From positions 2,418,001 to 2,482,000 of the forward strand of contig NZ_LGRO01000001.1 in NCBI RefSeq assembly GCF_001280565.1: a DNA stretch of 64,000 bases. Reading direction: 5' to 3'. Origin of the DNA: Sulfobacillus thermosulfidooxidans (GTDB lineage Bacteria; Bacillota; Sulfobacillia; Sulfobacillales; Sulfobacillaceae). Shown here in pieces: positions 1-9,891 of the stretch; position 1 is the stretch's first letter, and each line of letters starts with the position of its first letter. The position numbers and the translations under genes were made by a program. The notes beneath the pieces are model-generated. The model was not told where the DNA came from. It did not search any database and worked only from the letters and a program-made list of their open reading frames with translations.

Positions 1-3000
1 AGCCAGTGCTCCCGCCGTGGTTAGCGTGAGCTTAAGCTCCGAACAAGGTACTGTGGCGGTAGGCAATACGGTATCATTCACGGCAACCACTCAACAAACC
101 GGTTCTGGCACGCCTTTATTCCAATTCTGGTACGAAGGGCCCCATGGAAACTGGCATGGATCCAGTTGGAGCACCAGCAACACCTTCCAGTTACCTCCTT
201 TGGAGCAAGGAAGCTATGAAGTTGTCGTCTACGCAAAAGACAAGGGGCAAAGCGTTCCGGTCGACTCAGAAGCCACCAACACTAACCAGTTTGTGAACGT
301 GGACTCCAGCGCTACCTTAACCGCTCCGAGTCTTACCAACGTAGCACCTGGAACGACCTTGAACTTCACCGCCAGCTCCAAGAACCTCACTAATCCGGTC
401 TATCAACTCTGGATTCAAAAACCTGACGGCACATGGTTCTCAAGCGGTCCTTACCAGTCCTCACCAGACTTCTCCGTAACCGCAGATGTGGCGGGTGATT
501 ATAAAGCCGTCTTGTTTGCTAAAGACCTTAATGCACCTCAAGACGCACAATTCTCGGAATTCTCCAAAGCCACATTTGACGCGTTTGGTCAAGCAGCGGC
601 CGTGAAACTCTCGGCTGCGTCGTCGAGCCTCGTTGCCGACGGTCAAGCGACCGACACCATCACCGCGACGGTTGTCGATGCGAACGGGAACCCGGTGGCC
701 AACTTTAATGGCACGGTCACCATTGCCAGTTCCGGCAGTGGGGTCAAGTTTGCTCCCGCCACGGGTCAAGCCAGCGACTTCACCTTTAGCGGGACTAGCG
801 GCACCCTCACGCTCAGCCAAGGCAAGGGGTCCTTCGTGGTGGACGCGGGGACTGTGGCCGGATTGAGCGACACCTTTACCGCCAGTGACCTAACGCCGAC
901 TGCGGGCAGCCCCGTGTCGGGCGTGGCGACGGGTACCGCCACCGTGAAAACCATTCCGCAGGTGGCAACCAAAATCATCGTGACTCCGAGCACCCAACGG
1001 GTGGCGGTGAACCAATCCAGTGCCGATCCGGTACAAGCCGAAGTGGTTGACCAATTAGGCAATCCGATGCTCAGCGGCACCTATCCGCTGACCTTTACCG
1101 TAGTGGGCCGGGAACGGTTAATGGCGCAACATCGGCGACGACCACGTTTTCGGGCAATGGCACAACCAGTCCCACGGCGGCCAGTGCGACGGTGGATTCG
1201 GTCACCGGAGAAAGCGGGACCATCTATGTCGACGTCTCCTCCCCGAACTTGCCGACCACCTACACGGCCATCCAAGCGGTGGTTGCAGGGAACCCGGCAG
1301 CCATTCAATTGACCGATAAGACTCCCTCCTTTGCCCAAGGATCTAGTGGCACCGTGGTGACGGCGGTGGTCACGGATGCCAATGGGACGCCCGTGGTGGA
1401 CAGCAACGGCACCGTGAACGTCACCGTGACGCACAATGGACAGACGGCGACGAACATTTTGGTGAATGGCACGGCCTTGACCAGTGGAGCGCCGAGTGTC
1501 TCCGTGCCGTTGACTACCGTGAATAACGCCTCCGAAGCCACGTTGACCCTCAGTAATACTGGAACCAGCGCGGACGCCGGAACCTATGTCGTTACCGTGA
1601 CGAGCCCCAGCGGTGCCACGTACGCCTTAAGCAGTGCCAGTCTGACCGTGACGGAAACGGCAGCAGCCCCAAGCCAATTGGTGGTGAGCAGCACGGCGCA
1701 AGAAGTACCCGAAGCGAACGCGGCGACGGTAGTGAAGGCCCAGTTGGAAGACCAATATGGCAATCCGGTGGCGTTGAGTGGCGTGCCGGTGGTGTTCTAT
1801 TATTCCGCCACGGGGGGATCGGGAACCGCCACGATTAATGGCACGAGCGGGGCCACCACGGCCACATCCGGTGTGACCGTTGATACCAATAGCCAGGGCA
1901 CCGCCTCAGCAACGGTAAGCATGCAGCCCTATGTGGGTGAGCAATTTACCATCACCGGCATGATTCCGTCGACGTATACCGCCGTGAGTGGATTGGCAAG
2001 TACGTCAGGCGCGACCACGGTTACCGTTACCTCCACGGTGCCGACCACGGCAGCTATTACGCTGACCGATGCCACTTCCGGGAGTGTGGATTACGGCAGT
2101 CCCAGCTACGCGCAAGCGGGTAACACGGTCGACGGGACCGTGACGTTTAAAGACCAGTATGGGAACCCGGTGGGAGTCAGCAGTGCGACAGTTACCGTTT
2201 CGGGCGGGTTGACGTTAACAACTGGATCTGTAACGGGCGGAACTCTGGCGGCGGGTTCGACGACGGGAACCTACGTGTTTACGGCGACCTCGGGGACGAC
2301 CGCGAGCAGCTTTGACTTTGTGGCGACGGCCGGCAAAGAAGGCACCGCGACGGTGACGGCCACAGATAGCGCGGTGTCGCCGGCCGCCTCGGGCAGTGCC
2401 AGTATTTCCGTGGTGCCGGGATCGTATAGCACCATGGCTCTGTTTGAGAATGGCACCGCGGTCACGAGCCCGGTGACGGTGGCGGCCAACACGCCTGTGG
2501 CGTTCACGGTGACGCCGGTGGATGCGGGAGGCAATCCGGTGGTGGCGCCGACTACCATCACGGTCGACTTGACCGCCAATCCCTCGGGGACCACGGCCAT
2601 TACTACCGGCGCGTTCCGTTTGACGCCGACCGGGGCCGACATCGAGCAAGTTCAGGTGCCGGCAGGCTCCACGGGTGTGACCGTGTACTACGTGAATGGC
2701 ACGAGTGGATCGTATACCGTGGGAGATGCGACGCAGACACTGGCATCGTACGCCATTTCTGGATTTGTGGGTACGGCCGCGGGAACAACTAGCACGGTGA
2801 CGGTCACCACACTGGATCAATATGATTACCTGATCACCACCGTACCCAGTGCTACTGTGTCATTCAGTTCCACCAATGATGGAGGAACCGGGGATGTTGA
2901 TGAGAGCGGCTCGATTTCGGGGTCGGATTTGTCGTCGGGCACTCTCACCTTCTCGAGCGGCGAGGCGACGTTGACCTACACGGCGGGGAATGAGACGCTA

Positions 3001-3099
3001 TCAAGCGCCACGGGATCAGCACCAGACTACGATGTGACAGATACCTTGACGATCAGTGGAGACGGGGTGACCGATACCGCCGTGAACTCGGGATTATAA
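1..3099 (+). CDS. Large surface protein with Y_Y_Y and Ig-like repeats (5' partial, frameshifted)
   Basis: The reading frame is open from the first base, so the gene starts upstream. About 1030 codons are visible. The first 190 residues hold two triple-tyrosine (Y_Y_Y-type) modules with the pattern YQ-hydrophobic-W, G-W, and VVYAKD or VLFAKD. Several bacterial Ig-like modules follow, recognisable by repeated 'DANGNPV' or 'DQYGNPV' strands, and they are very rich in Thr, Ser, Gly and Val. Near 2895-2935 the stretch DVDESGSISGSD resembles a calcium-binding loop. No LPXTG or SLH anchor is seen at the C terminus. The frame changes near 1105-1107. Ahead of that point it reads ...YPLTFTVVG in frame 2, and after it GPGTVNGATS in frame 1; one extra G in the GGG run restores a continuous Ig-like domain. 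It is probably an exported adhesin or S-layer-like protein and a likely substrate of the neighbouring glycosyltransferases. Function is inferred from domains only. Confidence 0.8.
1100..1115 (+). other. Frameshift site in a G tract inside the surface protein gene
   Basis: The upstream frame and the downstream frame both encode good Ig-like sequence and meet at GTGGGCCGGG. Adding one G (GTG GGG CCG GGA) gives VGPG and joins the two. It may be a real mutation, phase variation or a sequence error. Confidence 0.75.
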
Positions 3100-3155
3100 G
3101 ATCGGAGGATCATTTCCACTTAATCCGAAGGCATTGTCGGTAGCATGGGGGCAGG

Positions 3156-3187
3156 GGCCGGTCCGGTGACGGGCCGGCCTTTGTTTG
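3156..3187 (+). terminator. Rho-independent terminator after the surface protein gene
   Basis: A 9-bp stem, GGCCGGTCC with GGGCCGGCC (one G-T pair), has a 6-nt loop and is followed by TTTTGTTT. It lies between the surface protein stop and the next gene. This argues against the longer start at 3145 for that gene. Confidence 0.75.
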
Positions 3188-3225
3188 AGCTTGGTGATTG
3201 GGCGACACAAGGGGGCCACAAGGGC

Positions 3226-4698
3226 ATGGAGAAGACCACATTGCAGCAGTATGAAGTGACGACGGCGGAGTTATTGCGGGCGGGACGGTGGTCGGCGGCG
3301 CAAGCGCGGGCTGTGGAAGGCCTCATGCACTTTCCCGCGGGCGCGCAGTTGTGGGTTTATCTGGGGGAGAGTCTCGAACACTTAGGACAACGAGGCCCGG
3401 CCCGAACGGCCTACGATCGCGCCTGGATGCTGGATCCTGCGGCGGCGTGGGTACCGGCGACCTGGGCACGCCTGCAGCACGTCGCCCCCACGGTGCCGGA
3501 CTGGCTGGAGCGGGTGTTGGCCGTGCCCGCCGTCACCGTCACCGCCGCTCTCATCGCTCGCGATGAGGAAGACACCATCGGCACGGCGGTGGCCCGGTTA
3601 ATCCCGGCTGTGGACGAAGTCCTGGTGGTGGACACGGGCAGTACGGATGCGACCGTGGCACGGGCCCGGGAGGCGGGGGCGCGTGTTGTGGCGTATGAGT
3701 GGACGGATGATTTTAGTGCAGCACGCAACTTTGGTTTGGAGCAGGTGCGCACGGATTGGGTCTTATGGGTGGATGCCGACGAATGGCTGTTTCCTGAGGA
3801 TGTGGCCGTCCCGCGCGTGGTAGCGGGCCTGTTCCACGCGGCTGACCCGCCGCCCATTCTCCGGATTGTCCAAATGAACCGGATTGGCTCGGTGGTCGAT
3901 CCCAATTACGATTCGTCGCGCATGTTTCGCGTGGGACAAGGATTTCGCTGGGTGGGGCGGATTCATGAACAGATTGCGCCGCCGTCGGCGGGGGCCTCCC
4001 TCATACCCTGGCCGCGCCCGGTGGTCCGCATTCGCGTCGACCATGCCGGCTATGACCCCGCCGTGGTGCAACGCAAAGGCAAATGGGATCGGAATATTCG
4101 GTTGTTGCGGCAAGCGGTGGCGGAGGCGCCCCATGATGTGGTCCCGCTCGGATTTCTCGGGCGCGATCTCTTTCTCGCTGGGCATACCGAGGAGGCCGTT
4201 GAGGTCTTGCGGCAGGCGGAAACCCTGGCGGTGGCCACGCCGGGTTATGGGCGGTTGGCGGAACTGCGGCAGGTGTTGGCCGAAGCCTTGTGGCGGCTAG
4301 GACGCTTGGACGAGGCATTGGCGGTGACCGAGCGGCAAACCACGGACGCCCCGACCTTTCCGGGAGGCTGGTACTTGCGGGCGCAACTCCAACTGGCGCA
4401 GGCGGTGACACTCTTGGATGCCGCCGCGGAAGGATTTCAGACGGCGTTGCAGCACGCGCCCACGTACCGGGGCGTAGTCTCGTTTGATAGTCAAATTGCG
4501 ACGTGGAAGGCCCTCGTCGGGTTGGCGGACGTGGCGAAGCTCAAAGGACGTTGGGACGAGGCGTTGCGCTTGTACGAACAAGCGCGGACGGTGGTGCCGG
4601 ATAACGCCGCAATTTCGCAACAAATTCGGTATCTGCAGACGCAAGCCGCCTGGGTCCACGACCACGTCACGTCTCAGAGACTCGGAACCGCCCGCTAG
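3226..4698 (+). CDS. GT2 glycosyltransferase with TPR repeats (SunS-like)
   Basis: The protein has 490 residues from the ATG at 3226, chosen because the longer ORF start (3145) runs through a terminator. A short helical N-terminal part is followed by a GT-A family 2 domain with the usual N-terminal strand (ALIARDEEDTIG), the DTGSTDAT nucleotide-binding motif, the conserved DDFSAARNFGLE segment and a metal-binding WVDADEW (DxD). The C-terminal half is made of TPR-like helices (for example LRQAETLAVATPGYG, LAEALWRLGRLDEAL). This architecture is shared with the gene at 29506 beside flagellin and is typical of SunS-type protein glycosyltransferases, where the TPR part binds the acceptor. It probably modifies the surface protein or flagellin; the acceptor is inferred. 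Confidence 0.88.
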   Translation: MEKTTLQQYEVTTAELLRAGRWSAAQARAVEGLMHFPAGAQLWVYLGESLEHLGQRGPARTAYDRAWMLDPAAAWVPATWARLQHVAPTVPDWLERVLAVPAVTVTAALIARDEEDTIGTAVARLIPAVDEVLVVDTGSTDATVARAREAGARVVAYEWTDDFSAARNFGLEQVRTDWVLWVDADEWLFPEDVAVPRVVAGLFHAADPPPILRIVQMNRIGSVVDPNYDSSRMFRVGQGFRWVGRIHEQIAPPSAGASLIPWPRPVVRIRVDHAGYDPAVVQRKGKWDRNIRLLRQAVAEAPHDVVPLGFLGRDLFLAGHTEEAVEVLRQAETLAVATPGYGRLAELRQVLAEALWRLGRLDEALAVTERQTTDAPTFPGGWYLRAQLQLAQAVTLLDAAAEGFQTALQHAPTYRGVVSFDSQIATWKALVGLADVAKLKGRWDEALRLYEQARTVVPDNAAISQQIRYLQTQAAWVHDHVTSQRLGTAR

Positions 4699-4882
4699 GG
4701 GGGACCCAGACTCCCCAGTTCACCCGTCTTGAGTCGCGCTCTTAGTCGGGCACATCTCACCCGCGATCGGGCGTCCTTGGGCCGCAAACAGAAAATGCCC
4801 GATTTATAGGGTGCGATCGCAGGGATTGAACCGGGTGCGCTCGGCCCCCAGAGAACACGCCAAGAAAAGGGAGGAACGACCT

Positions 4883-6088
4883 GTGCGGATTTTGATTTGG
4901 TCGGATGCCGGGGCCAATACCGGGTACGGCACCGTGACCGCCAATTTGGCAGCGCGGTGGGCGCGCCGCGGCGCGGAATTGGCCGCGTTGGCCACCAATT
5001 ATTTCGGCGATCCCTGGCCCGGCCCCATTGCCCTCTACCCGGCGACGAAAGTCGACCGGGGGGATGGGTTTGGGATCCGGCGCCTTCCGGAATTGCTATC
5101 CAAGGTGAAACCCGATGTGTTGTTTATCCTCCAAGACCTGTATACGGTCGTGGACGGGTTGAAAGTGTTGCAAGGGCGATTTCCCGTTCCAACGGTGATC
5201 TATGCGCCCATTGATGGTACACCCTTGCCGCGGGAGTGGGTGGACGCGGCAAGGGCGGCACACGCTGTGGTGGCCATGTCGCATCATGGGGCGCGCGCCT
5301 TAAAGGCCGAGGCCGGTCTGGATGTGCCAGTCTTGTGGCATGGCGTCGAGCACGAGGTGTTGTATCCCGCGTCGCCTGACCGTCCGATTTATATCAACCA
5401 CCACGGCACGAAACAGGCGCTCACCTCGAAAGCGGCCTGCAAAGAGGTGCTGGGACTCTCCGGACGCTTTGTCATTGTCGCGGTTAACCGCAATACCATT
5501 CGCAAAAACTATCCCGACACGGTGCGGGTTTTTGACCGCTTCCGGCGGCGTCATCCAGAGGCTTTTTTGCTGATGCATGCCATGCCGCGCGGGCAAGGCG
5601 GAGACTTGCGGGTATTGTTGCAACGGTATGGCTTGACGGAGCAGCAGGCTCGCATTCATAATCCCGGTGATCCGTTTTTAGGGTCGGAAAAAGCGTACTT
5701 GACGCTCATGTATAATGCCGCGGATGTCAAGTTGTCGACGGCCATGGCGGAGGGCTTCGGCCTCACGGATGCCGAAGCGTTAGCGTGTGGGACGCCCGTG
5801 GTGGCGCAGGACTATAGTGCGACGACGGAGGTTGTGGGACCGGGCGGGATCTTGGTTCCCGCCCAGCGACACTTTACGACGGCCCGGATGGTCGATTTTG
5901 CGTTGCCGGATCTGGATGCGATGGATGCGGCCCTTGAGACGTTGTATCAAGATCCTGACCAGCGAGCGATGTTGCAAGCCCAGGCGATTCGGCATGCGCA
6001 ACGCTTTAACTGGGACCAGACGGCCCAAGGGTTTTGGCAACTGTTTGAGCAAATTCGTGCCTATTCGGGTGTCGCCATGGACGAGTGA
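4883..6088 (+). CDS. GT-B glycosyltransferase, family 4/1
   Basis: The GTG start at 4883 has an AAGGGAGGA ribosome binding site 5-8 nt upstream; the longer frame to 4811 has none. The protein is about 401 residues. It opens with a Rossmann-type glycan-transferase N domain (VRILIWSDAGANTGYGT) and ends with a GT-B C domain carrying the E-x7-E nucleotide-sugar motif (AEGFGLTDAEALACGTPVV). It should transfer a sugar from an NDP donor to a glycan or protein in the cytoplasm. It is the second gene of a run of glycosyltransferases, so a role in the same surface glycan is likely. Donor and acceptor cannot be told from sequence. Confidence 0.88.
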   Translation: MRILIWSDAGANTGYGTVTANLAARWARRGAELAALATNYFGDPWPGPIALYPATKVDRGDGFGIRRLPELLSKVKPDVLFILQDLYTVVDGLKVLQGRFPVPTVIYAPIDGTPLPREWVDAARAAHAVVAMSHHGARALKAEAGLDVPVLWHGVEHEVLYPASPDRPIYINHHGTKQALTSKAACKEVLGLSGRFVIVAVNRNTIRKNYPDTVRVFDRFRRRHPEAFLLMHAMPRGQGGDLRVLLQRYGLTEQQARIHNPGDPFLGSEKAYLTLMYNAADVKLSTAMAEGFGLTDAEALACGTPVVAQDYSATTEVVGPGGILVPAQRHFTTARMVDFALPDLDAMDAALETLYQDPDQRAMLQAQAIRHAQRFNWDQTAQGFWQLFEQIRAYSGVAMDE

Positions 6089-6207
6089 GAGTCGCCGGGG
6101 ATCCTCGGCACGTTTGCTCGGGCAGCCAATCTCAGTGCTTGCCCCCGGGGTGACGGCATAAGGCGTTCACTTCCGGTCCGGGGGGCTGTGAAGGAGGGGC
6201 CATTACG

Positions 6208-6333
6208 ATGCATGCCACCGGACACCGGGGCACCGCGTTCGGTTGTGCCGATCCCTATGGGGACTCGTTCATCACGATCAGTGCCCACGCAAATCTAGAA
6301 GAAGGGGAAGACCGATGCGGATTGCGTTTGTGA
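6208..6333 (+). CDS. Possible 41-residue leader ORF overlapping the next glycosyltransferase
   Basis: An ATG at 6208 follows an excellent ribosome binding site (GAAGGAGGGG, 8 nt spacing). It opens a 41-codon frame that ends 19 nt inside the next gene at 6315. The peptide starts MHATGHRGTAFGCADPYGDS and matches nothing I recognise. It could be a translated coupling or leader peptide, or a remnant of a longer gene. Confidence 0.35.
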   Translation: MHATGHRGTAFGCADPYGDSFITISAHANLEEGEDRCGLRL

Positions 6334-7409
6334 CGGCTCATATGAGTGGTCAAGGCGGCGTGGAAATCTTGTTGAAGACATTGGTGCCCGGATTAGTGCG
6401 GAAAGGCCATGAGGTAACCACGTGGCTGCCGGAGCGTTCTGATGATTCGACGTGGGAGTCCCGGGTCAACGCCCGTTATTTTGTGGGCGAAGAGTCGCCG
6501 GAGGATCGTCGGTTAATTGGGGTGGACGGTGCCTGGGGTCAGGCGGTGTGCTTGCAAAAAAAGTGGCGCGACGACATGCCTGAGGTGGTCGTGGCTGCGG
6601 CTCCCTATCTTTGTGCGGTGACACGTGTCGCAGCAGGACACACGCGGCCGCGACCGCCGATTGTTAGTTGGGTTCAAGCGTCACTTCGGGCCTTTCCGGG
6701 GAGCGCGCATCTCATTGGATTGGCTGATGCCCATGTGGCGATCGGTAAGGGGTTGTATGATGAAGTGCGGCGAACCGTTGGCTCAGGTACCATCTACCTG
6801 GTGCGAAATGGGGTGTCTCTGCACGTCGAGATCTTAAGACGTCCTTCCATACCGACCTTTCTTTACGTTGGACGATTGGCCAACCGTCAAAAGCGTTTGG
6901 ACAAGCTCTTTTACGCCCTGCAGGGATTAACTGCGCTTCCGTGGCAGGTGAAAATAGTGGGCGATGGTCCTGACCGGTCTTTGTTGCAGGAGTTAGCAAA
7001 CCAGTTAGGGATGGGGGATCGCATCCATTGGTTGGGATTTCAGGACAATCCGTTTGACGCGGCGGGGGAAGCGACGGCTTTAGTGCTTCCCTCGGACTGG
7101 GAAGGATTCGGGCTGGTGCTCGTCGAAGCGTTGGCGCACGGAATCCCCGTGATTGCGAGTCATTGCCCTGTTGGACCCGCGGAGATCGTCCAGCATGGCG
7201 TTAACGGTTGGCTGTTTCCGCCGCAGGATATCGTGGGTCTGCGGCGAGTGTTGGAGGGCATAATCCGAGAATCCGTGGCATTGCCAAGCGCCGACACCTG
7301 TCGGGCATCGGTGCAGCACTATTCAGATCAGACCATGATTGACGAATTTGATCGGGCGCTGACGAGTCTTGTGGCTCAGGGGCCGCACGAGAATTATCGT
7401 GGGTTGTAG
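6315..7409 (+). CDS. GT-B glycosyltransferase, family 4
   Basis: The start at 6315 is preceded by GAAGGGGAAG and gives MRIAFVTAHMSGQGGVE, a typical GT4 opening; the protein is 364 residues. The N domain ends near residue 175. The C domain begins at FLYVGRLANRQKRLDKL, binds the sugar nucleotide (IVGDGPDRSLL) and carries the E-x7-E motif in WEGFGLVLVEALAHGIPVI. Close relatives include lipopolysaccharide and exopolysaccharide galactosyl/glucosyltransferases. It follows the GT at 4883 in the same direction, so a shared transcript is plausible. The exact sugar is unknown. Confidence 0.88.
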   Translation: MRIAFVTAHMSGQGGVEILLKTLVPGLVRKGHEVTTWLPERSDDSTWESRVNARYFVGEESPEDRRLIGVDGAWGQAVCLQKKWRDDMPEVVVAAAPYLCAVTRVAAGHTRPRPPIVSWVQASLRAFPGSAHLIGLADAHVAIGKGLYDEVRRTVGSGTIYLVRNGVSLHVEILRRPSIPTFLYVGRLANRQKRLDKLFYALQGLTALPWQVKIVGDGPDRSLLQELANQLGMGDRIHWLGFQDNPFDAAGEATALVLPSDWEGFGLVLVEALAHGIPVIASHCPVGPAEIVQHGVNGWLFPPQDIVGLRRVLEGIIRESVALPSADTCRASVQHYSDQTMIDEFDRALTSLVAQGPHENYRGL

Positions 7410-7617
7410 CCCTTGTCGCCATCGACTGCCACAAGGGCGTTCCGTGGCTCTCCCAGGATAGCGCGCCCTGGCCCGTAATGCGCCGATCCTAGCGCCATGG
7501 TCGCGACTGGTACGAGCTCTGGTCAGAAAGACCGGACGGAAGGGCTGGGGAGCGGTTTGAGGTGCTGGGTATCGGTTGCGTTGAGGGCCCTGTGCGCATT
7601 CGAGGCCCGTGACGGTC

Positions 7618-7644
7618 CTGAGCGTCCCGTTAGGGGACGCTCAG
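7618..7644. terminator. Hairpin overlapping the sulfotransferase 3' end
   Basis: An 11-bp perfect stem (CTGAGCGTCCC with GGGACGCTCAG, 5-nt loop) overlaps the last codons and stop of the minus-strand sulfotransferase and lies between convergent genes. No T tract follows on either strand. Confidence 0.5.
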
Positions 7645-8592
7645 TTCGATTTTCGTTAACAGCGTGGTGGGCAGCGCGGTGCAGGATCGTGGGGGGCGGG
7701 CGGTATGGGCGGCGTCGGAGGCCAGCAAGCGGGTAACGACGTGATGGTTAATGGCCTTAAAGGGCACGGGGCCGCCCTCTATAGGATACTGGGAGACCCG
7801 ACAATCCGTCACATCGAGTGGAAGACTCGTCAGCGCTGTGAGTTGCGCTGTAATAAACTGCCGATAGGCAGCGGACGCCGATAAGACGTCTATGTCGATC
7901 ACGAGATCGGCGTCGAGGAGGGCGGCAAGGGTGCTGGCCGCATAAACGTGCAGAAACACTTCATACACGGTGGCAATAGGGACGGAGGGCGCTGTGATTT
8001 GTTCCCGGAACTCCTGCGCGATGAGGTGCATATACGGGTTATCGCCAGGATACTGAGCAATCAGAAGAGGACGTGTCAGGAAATAGGGGTTTTGAGTCTG
8101 GGTATAAAATTGCCAGCCGGACAGCCACTGATAGACGGGATTACGGATTAACACAAGATGCACGGCATCGGGGAACTGGGTTTTCAGCCACGCCGTGCGT
8201 CCCAGCGATCGACAAAACCCCAACACCGGGACGGTCTGAGCCGCCTCGGCCTGCGCCAGTAAAGACGCAAGGTAGGCGCGTTGTGCCGGGAGTTCCTGTT
8301 GCGTGACAAAATAGTTGGCATAACTGAATTCGGATGCAAATCCGTGAACACCCCCGCTCGGACGCAGGAGCGGTTCATACTCGAGATAGTACGGGGCGGT
8401 TGGCGCGTGTCCCGAGCGCCACGTGTCGGGGCCATGATGACGTAAAAATGTGGGCGACATCCGACCGAGGTCCTCGCTAAACGGCTCATAAAACGCCATT
8501 ACCCCTGGGAGCTCTCGGAATTTAGCCCACAGGTATGTGGATCCGGATCGCATGCCCGCATGCAGAAAAATCGGTCGACGAATTGTTCTCAC
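7630..8592 (-). CDS. PAPS-dependent sulfotransferase
   Basis: I place the start at the GTG at 8592, 9 nt after AGGGGGAAG; longer starts at 8622 or 8667 lack a good site. The protein (about 320 residues) opens PIFLHAGMRSGSTYLWAKF, whose RSGSTY (residues 15-20) is the 5'-phosphosulfate loop. Further on, CRSLGRTAWLK and LIRNPVYQWLSG resemble the 3'-phosphate-binding RxxxxxxxS strand-helix. It aligns along its length with the sulfotransferase at 22398-23417 (shared YEPF, FCRSLGR, NPxxQWLSG). It would move sulfate from PAPS to a hydroxyl or amine of a glycan or protein. PAPS can be made by the sat and cysC genes in the same island. Acceptor not determined. Confidence 0.8.
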   Translation of the reverse strand: MRTIRRPIFLHAGMRSGSTYLWAKFRELPGVMAFYEPFSEDLGRMSPTFLRHHGPDTWRSGHAPTAPYYLEYEPLLRPSGGVHGFASEFSYANYFVTQQELPAQRAYLASLLAQAEAAQTVPVLGFCRSLGRTAWLKTQFPDAVHLVLIRNPVYQWLSGWQFYTQTQNPYFLTRPLLIAQYPGDNPYMHLIAQEFREQITAPSVPIATVYEVFLHVYAASTLAALLDADLVIDIDVLSASAAYRQFITAQLTALTSLPLDVTDCRVSQYPIEGGPVPFKAINHHVVTRLLASDAAHTARPPRSCTALPTTLLTKIELSVP

Positions 8593-8721
8593 CTCGCATT
8601 TCTTCCCCCTAATATACCACATAGCATTACTCCATCGGTCCTCGGCCCGAGCCCGTGCGCCCCCCAAGCGGTGGGGTCTGGGAACGTACTGGATAAATCG
8701 GGGATGATGGGCGAGAAACGC

Positions 8722-9378
8722 CTATATTGGCATTCGCCATCCATAGTTTGGAATAGCCTGATGAAGCGCGTCTTCAAAATCGAGAAATGACGCATCTTGT
8801 AACACAGCAGAGCAAAAGTCCTCCTCGACGTTGCATAGGTCTTCCTTCGAGCGTCGGATGTTTTCGTAAGACTTTATCAGTTGGTGTCCTCCACGCTGAA
8901 CGCTATTGAATGGCTGACGATTGACGATCGGCTTTATCGCGATTCCTCGCTGCGGCCAATTGATAAGTGCCCGTGGCATTCGACGTATGTAGCCACCACG
9001 ATAAATCTGGATAAAGTCGTCGTGCACCAAGATCGGCAACACCCAACTCAACTGATACAAGATGACGCTCAAAGAAAGCGGATTGGCGTTGAATGAGGAC
9101 GTCATCGTCACGATACCATTAGCCTGAAAAGTCACATCCATGTCGAGAATATCCCATGAAGCAGACGATGCGGTAAATGCCAAAACTCCGACGCTACTGC
9201 GGACCGAAGGACGGTGGTCTCGTTCTTTTAAAAATGTTTCCGCTAAACCGATAAGCGTCCTTCTTGTCGCACTGTCGAAGGATGTAGCGGACTGTGGCAA
9301 TAATACGGCACAACTTAAACAGGTTCCATGACTCTCGACCACGGCCAAATGCCTCGCTGGTTGTTCATATTCTTGCAT
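8722..9378 (-). CDS. Hypothetical protein paired with an AlbA_2 gene
   Basis: The 218-residue frame starts at 9378 after AAGGAG and sits 21 nt downstream of the AlbA_2-domain gene, so the two form an operon. It has an N-terminal mixed alpha/beta part (CLSCAVLL, DSATRRTLIGLAETFL), a central beta-rich part and a charged tail. No family is recognised. The pairing suggests a shared job, perhaps in defence or regulation. Confidence 0.65.
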   Translation of the reverse strand: MQEYEQPARHLAVVESHGTCLSCAVLLPQSATSFDSATRRTLIGLAETFLKERDHRPSVRSSVGVLAFTASSASWDILDMDVTFQANGIVTMTSSFNANPLSLSVILYQLSWVLPILVHDDFIQIYRGGYIRRMPRALINWPQRGIAIKPIVNRQPFNSVQRGGHQLIKSYENIRRSKEDLCNVEEDFCSAVLQDASFLDFEDALHQAIPNYGWRMPI

Positions 9379-9399
9379 CAGTGGTGAAATAACTCCTTC

Positions 9400-9891
9400 T
9401 CAGCTGAAGAGTCGGCGCAAAATCTCTAAAGGAGCTGGTCGGTTTGCGTCGCCAAATCGGTATAAGACGCCTTTTTCATCATGCCACAACGGGCGGGGGA
9501 CTGTTTGCGGGTCAATTCGAATGAGTAATATCGCCTTATCGGGATGGTCGGGGATGGTAACCAGGTGATGTTCCGGTAAGTAAACGGGTTGAATGTGTTG
9601 ATAGCAGTGATTCTGCAACGTGTCGAAAGCCGAACTCGTGGGCACGCCAACTGGCGGCCACTTCATCGTTTTGGACGTTCCGCTGCCTTTCTCTTTCTGC
9701 TCGTCGACGCCAATGACAATGACTCCACCTGCATGATTAGCCATCGCGACAATAGAAGCCGTGACTTTCGATGAAAATTCGCGTTTAAAATCTAACCGCT
9801 CATTTTCTTGAGGATACGGAACCGTGGTAGCCCATTGTTCTAAATCGGTGTACGTAATATCGGTTAACGGGTCTCTGAAAATGTTAGCCAT
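9400..9891 (-). CDS. AlbA_2 (Schlafen-like, divergent AAA) domain protein
   Basis: The start at 9891 follows GAAGGAGA by 8 nt and gives 163 residues. The core ENERLDFKREFS...AMANHAGGVIVIGVDEQ is the signature of the AlbA_2 domain (Pfam PF04326), and the end (VLYRFGDANRPAPLEILRRLF) is the usual domain tail (YxRxGxxxxxA). Such domains occur in transcription regulators and in some phage-defence proteins. There is no C-terminal winged helix, so this is a minimal single-domain form. It is the first gene of a pair with 8722-9378. Its molecular role is not known. Confidence 0.8.
   Translation of the reverse strand: MANIFRDPLTDITYTDLEQWATTVPYPQENERLDFKREFSSKVTASIVAMANHAGGVIVIGVDEQKEKGSGTSKTMKWPPVGVPTSSAFDTLQNHCYQHIQPVYLPEHHLVTIPDHPDKAILLIRIDPQTVPRPLWHDEKGVLYRFGDANRPAPLEILRRLFS

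Noticed and set aside
1105-1107. Programmed -1 frameshift in the surface protein gene
   Set aside because: No X-XXY-YYZ slippery heptamer and no clear downstream pseudoknot; a G lost from a run explains it better.
2215-2820. Long minus-strand ORF opposite the surface protein
   Set aside because: It is Arg/His-rich shadow coding with no ribosome binding site or motif.
4001-4411. Minus-strand ORFs opposite the GT2-TPR gene
   Set aside because: They are frame shadows of a high-GC gene and lack start signals.
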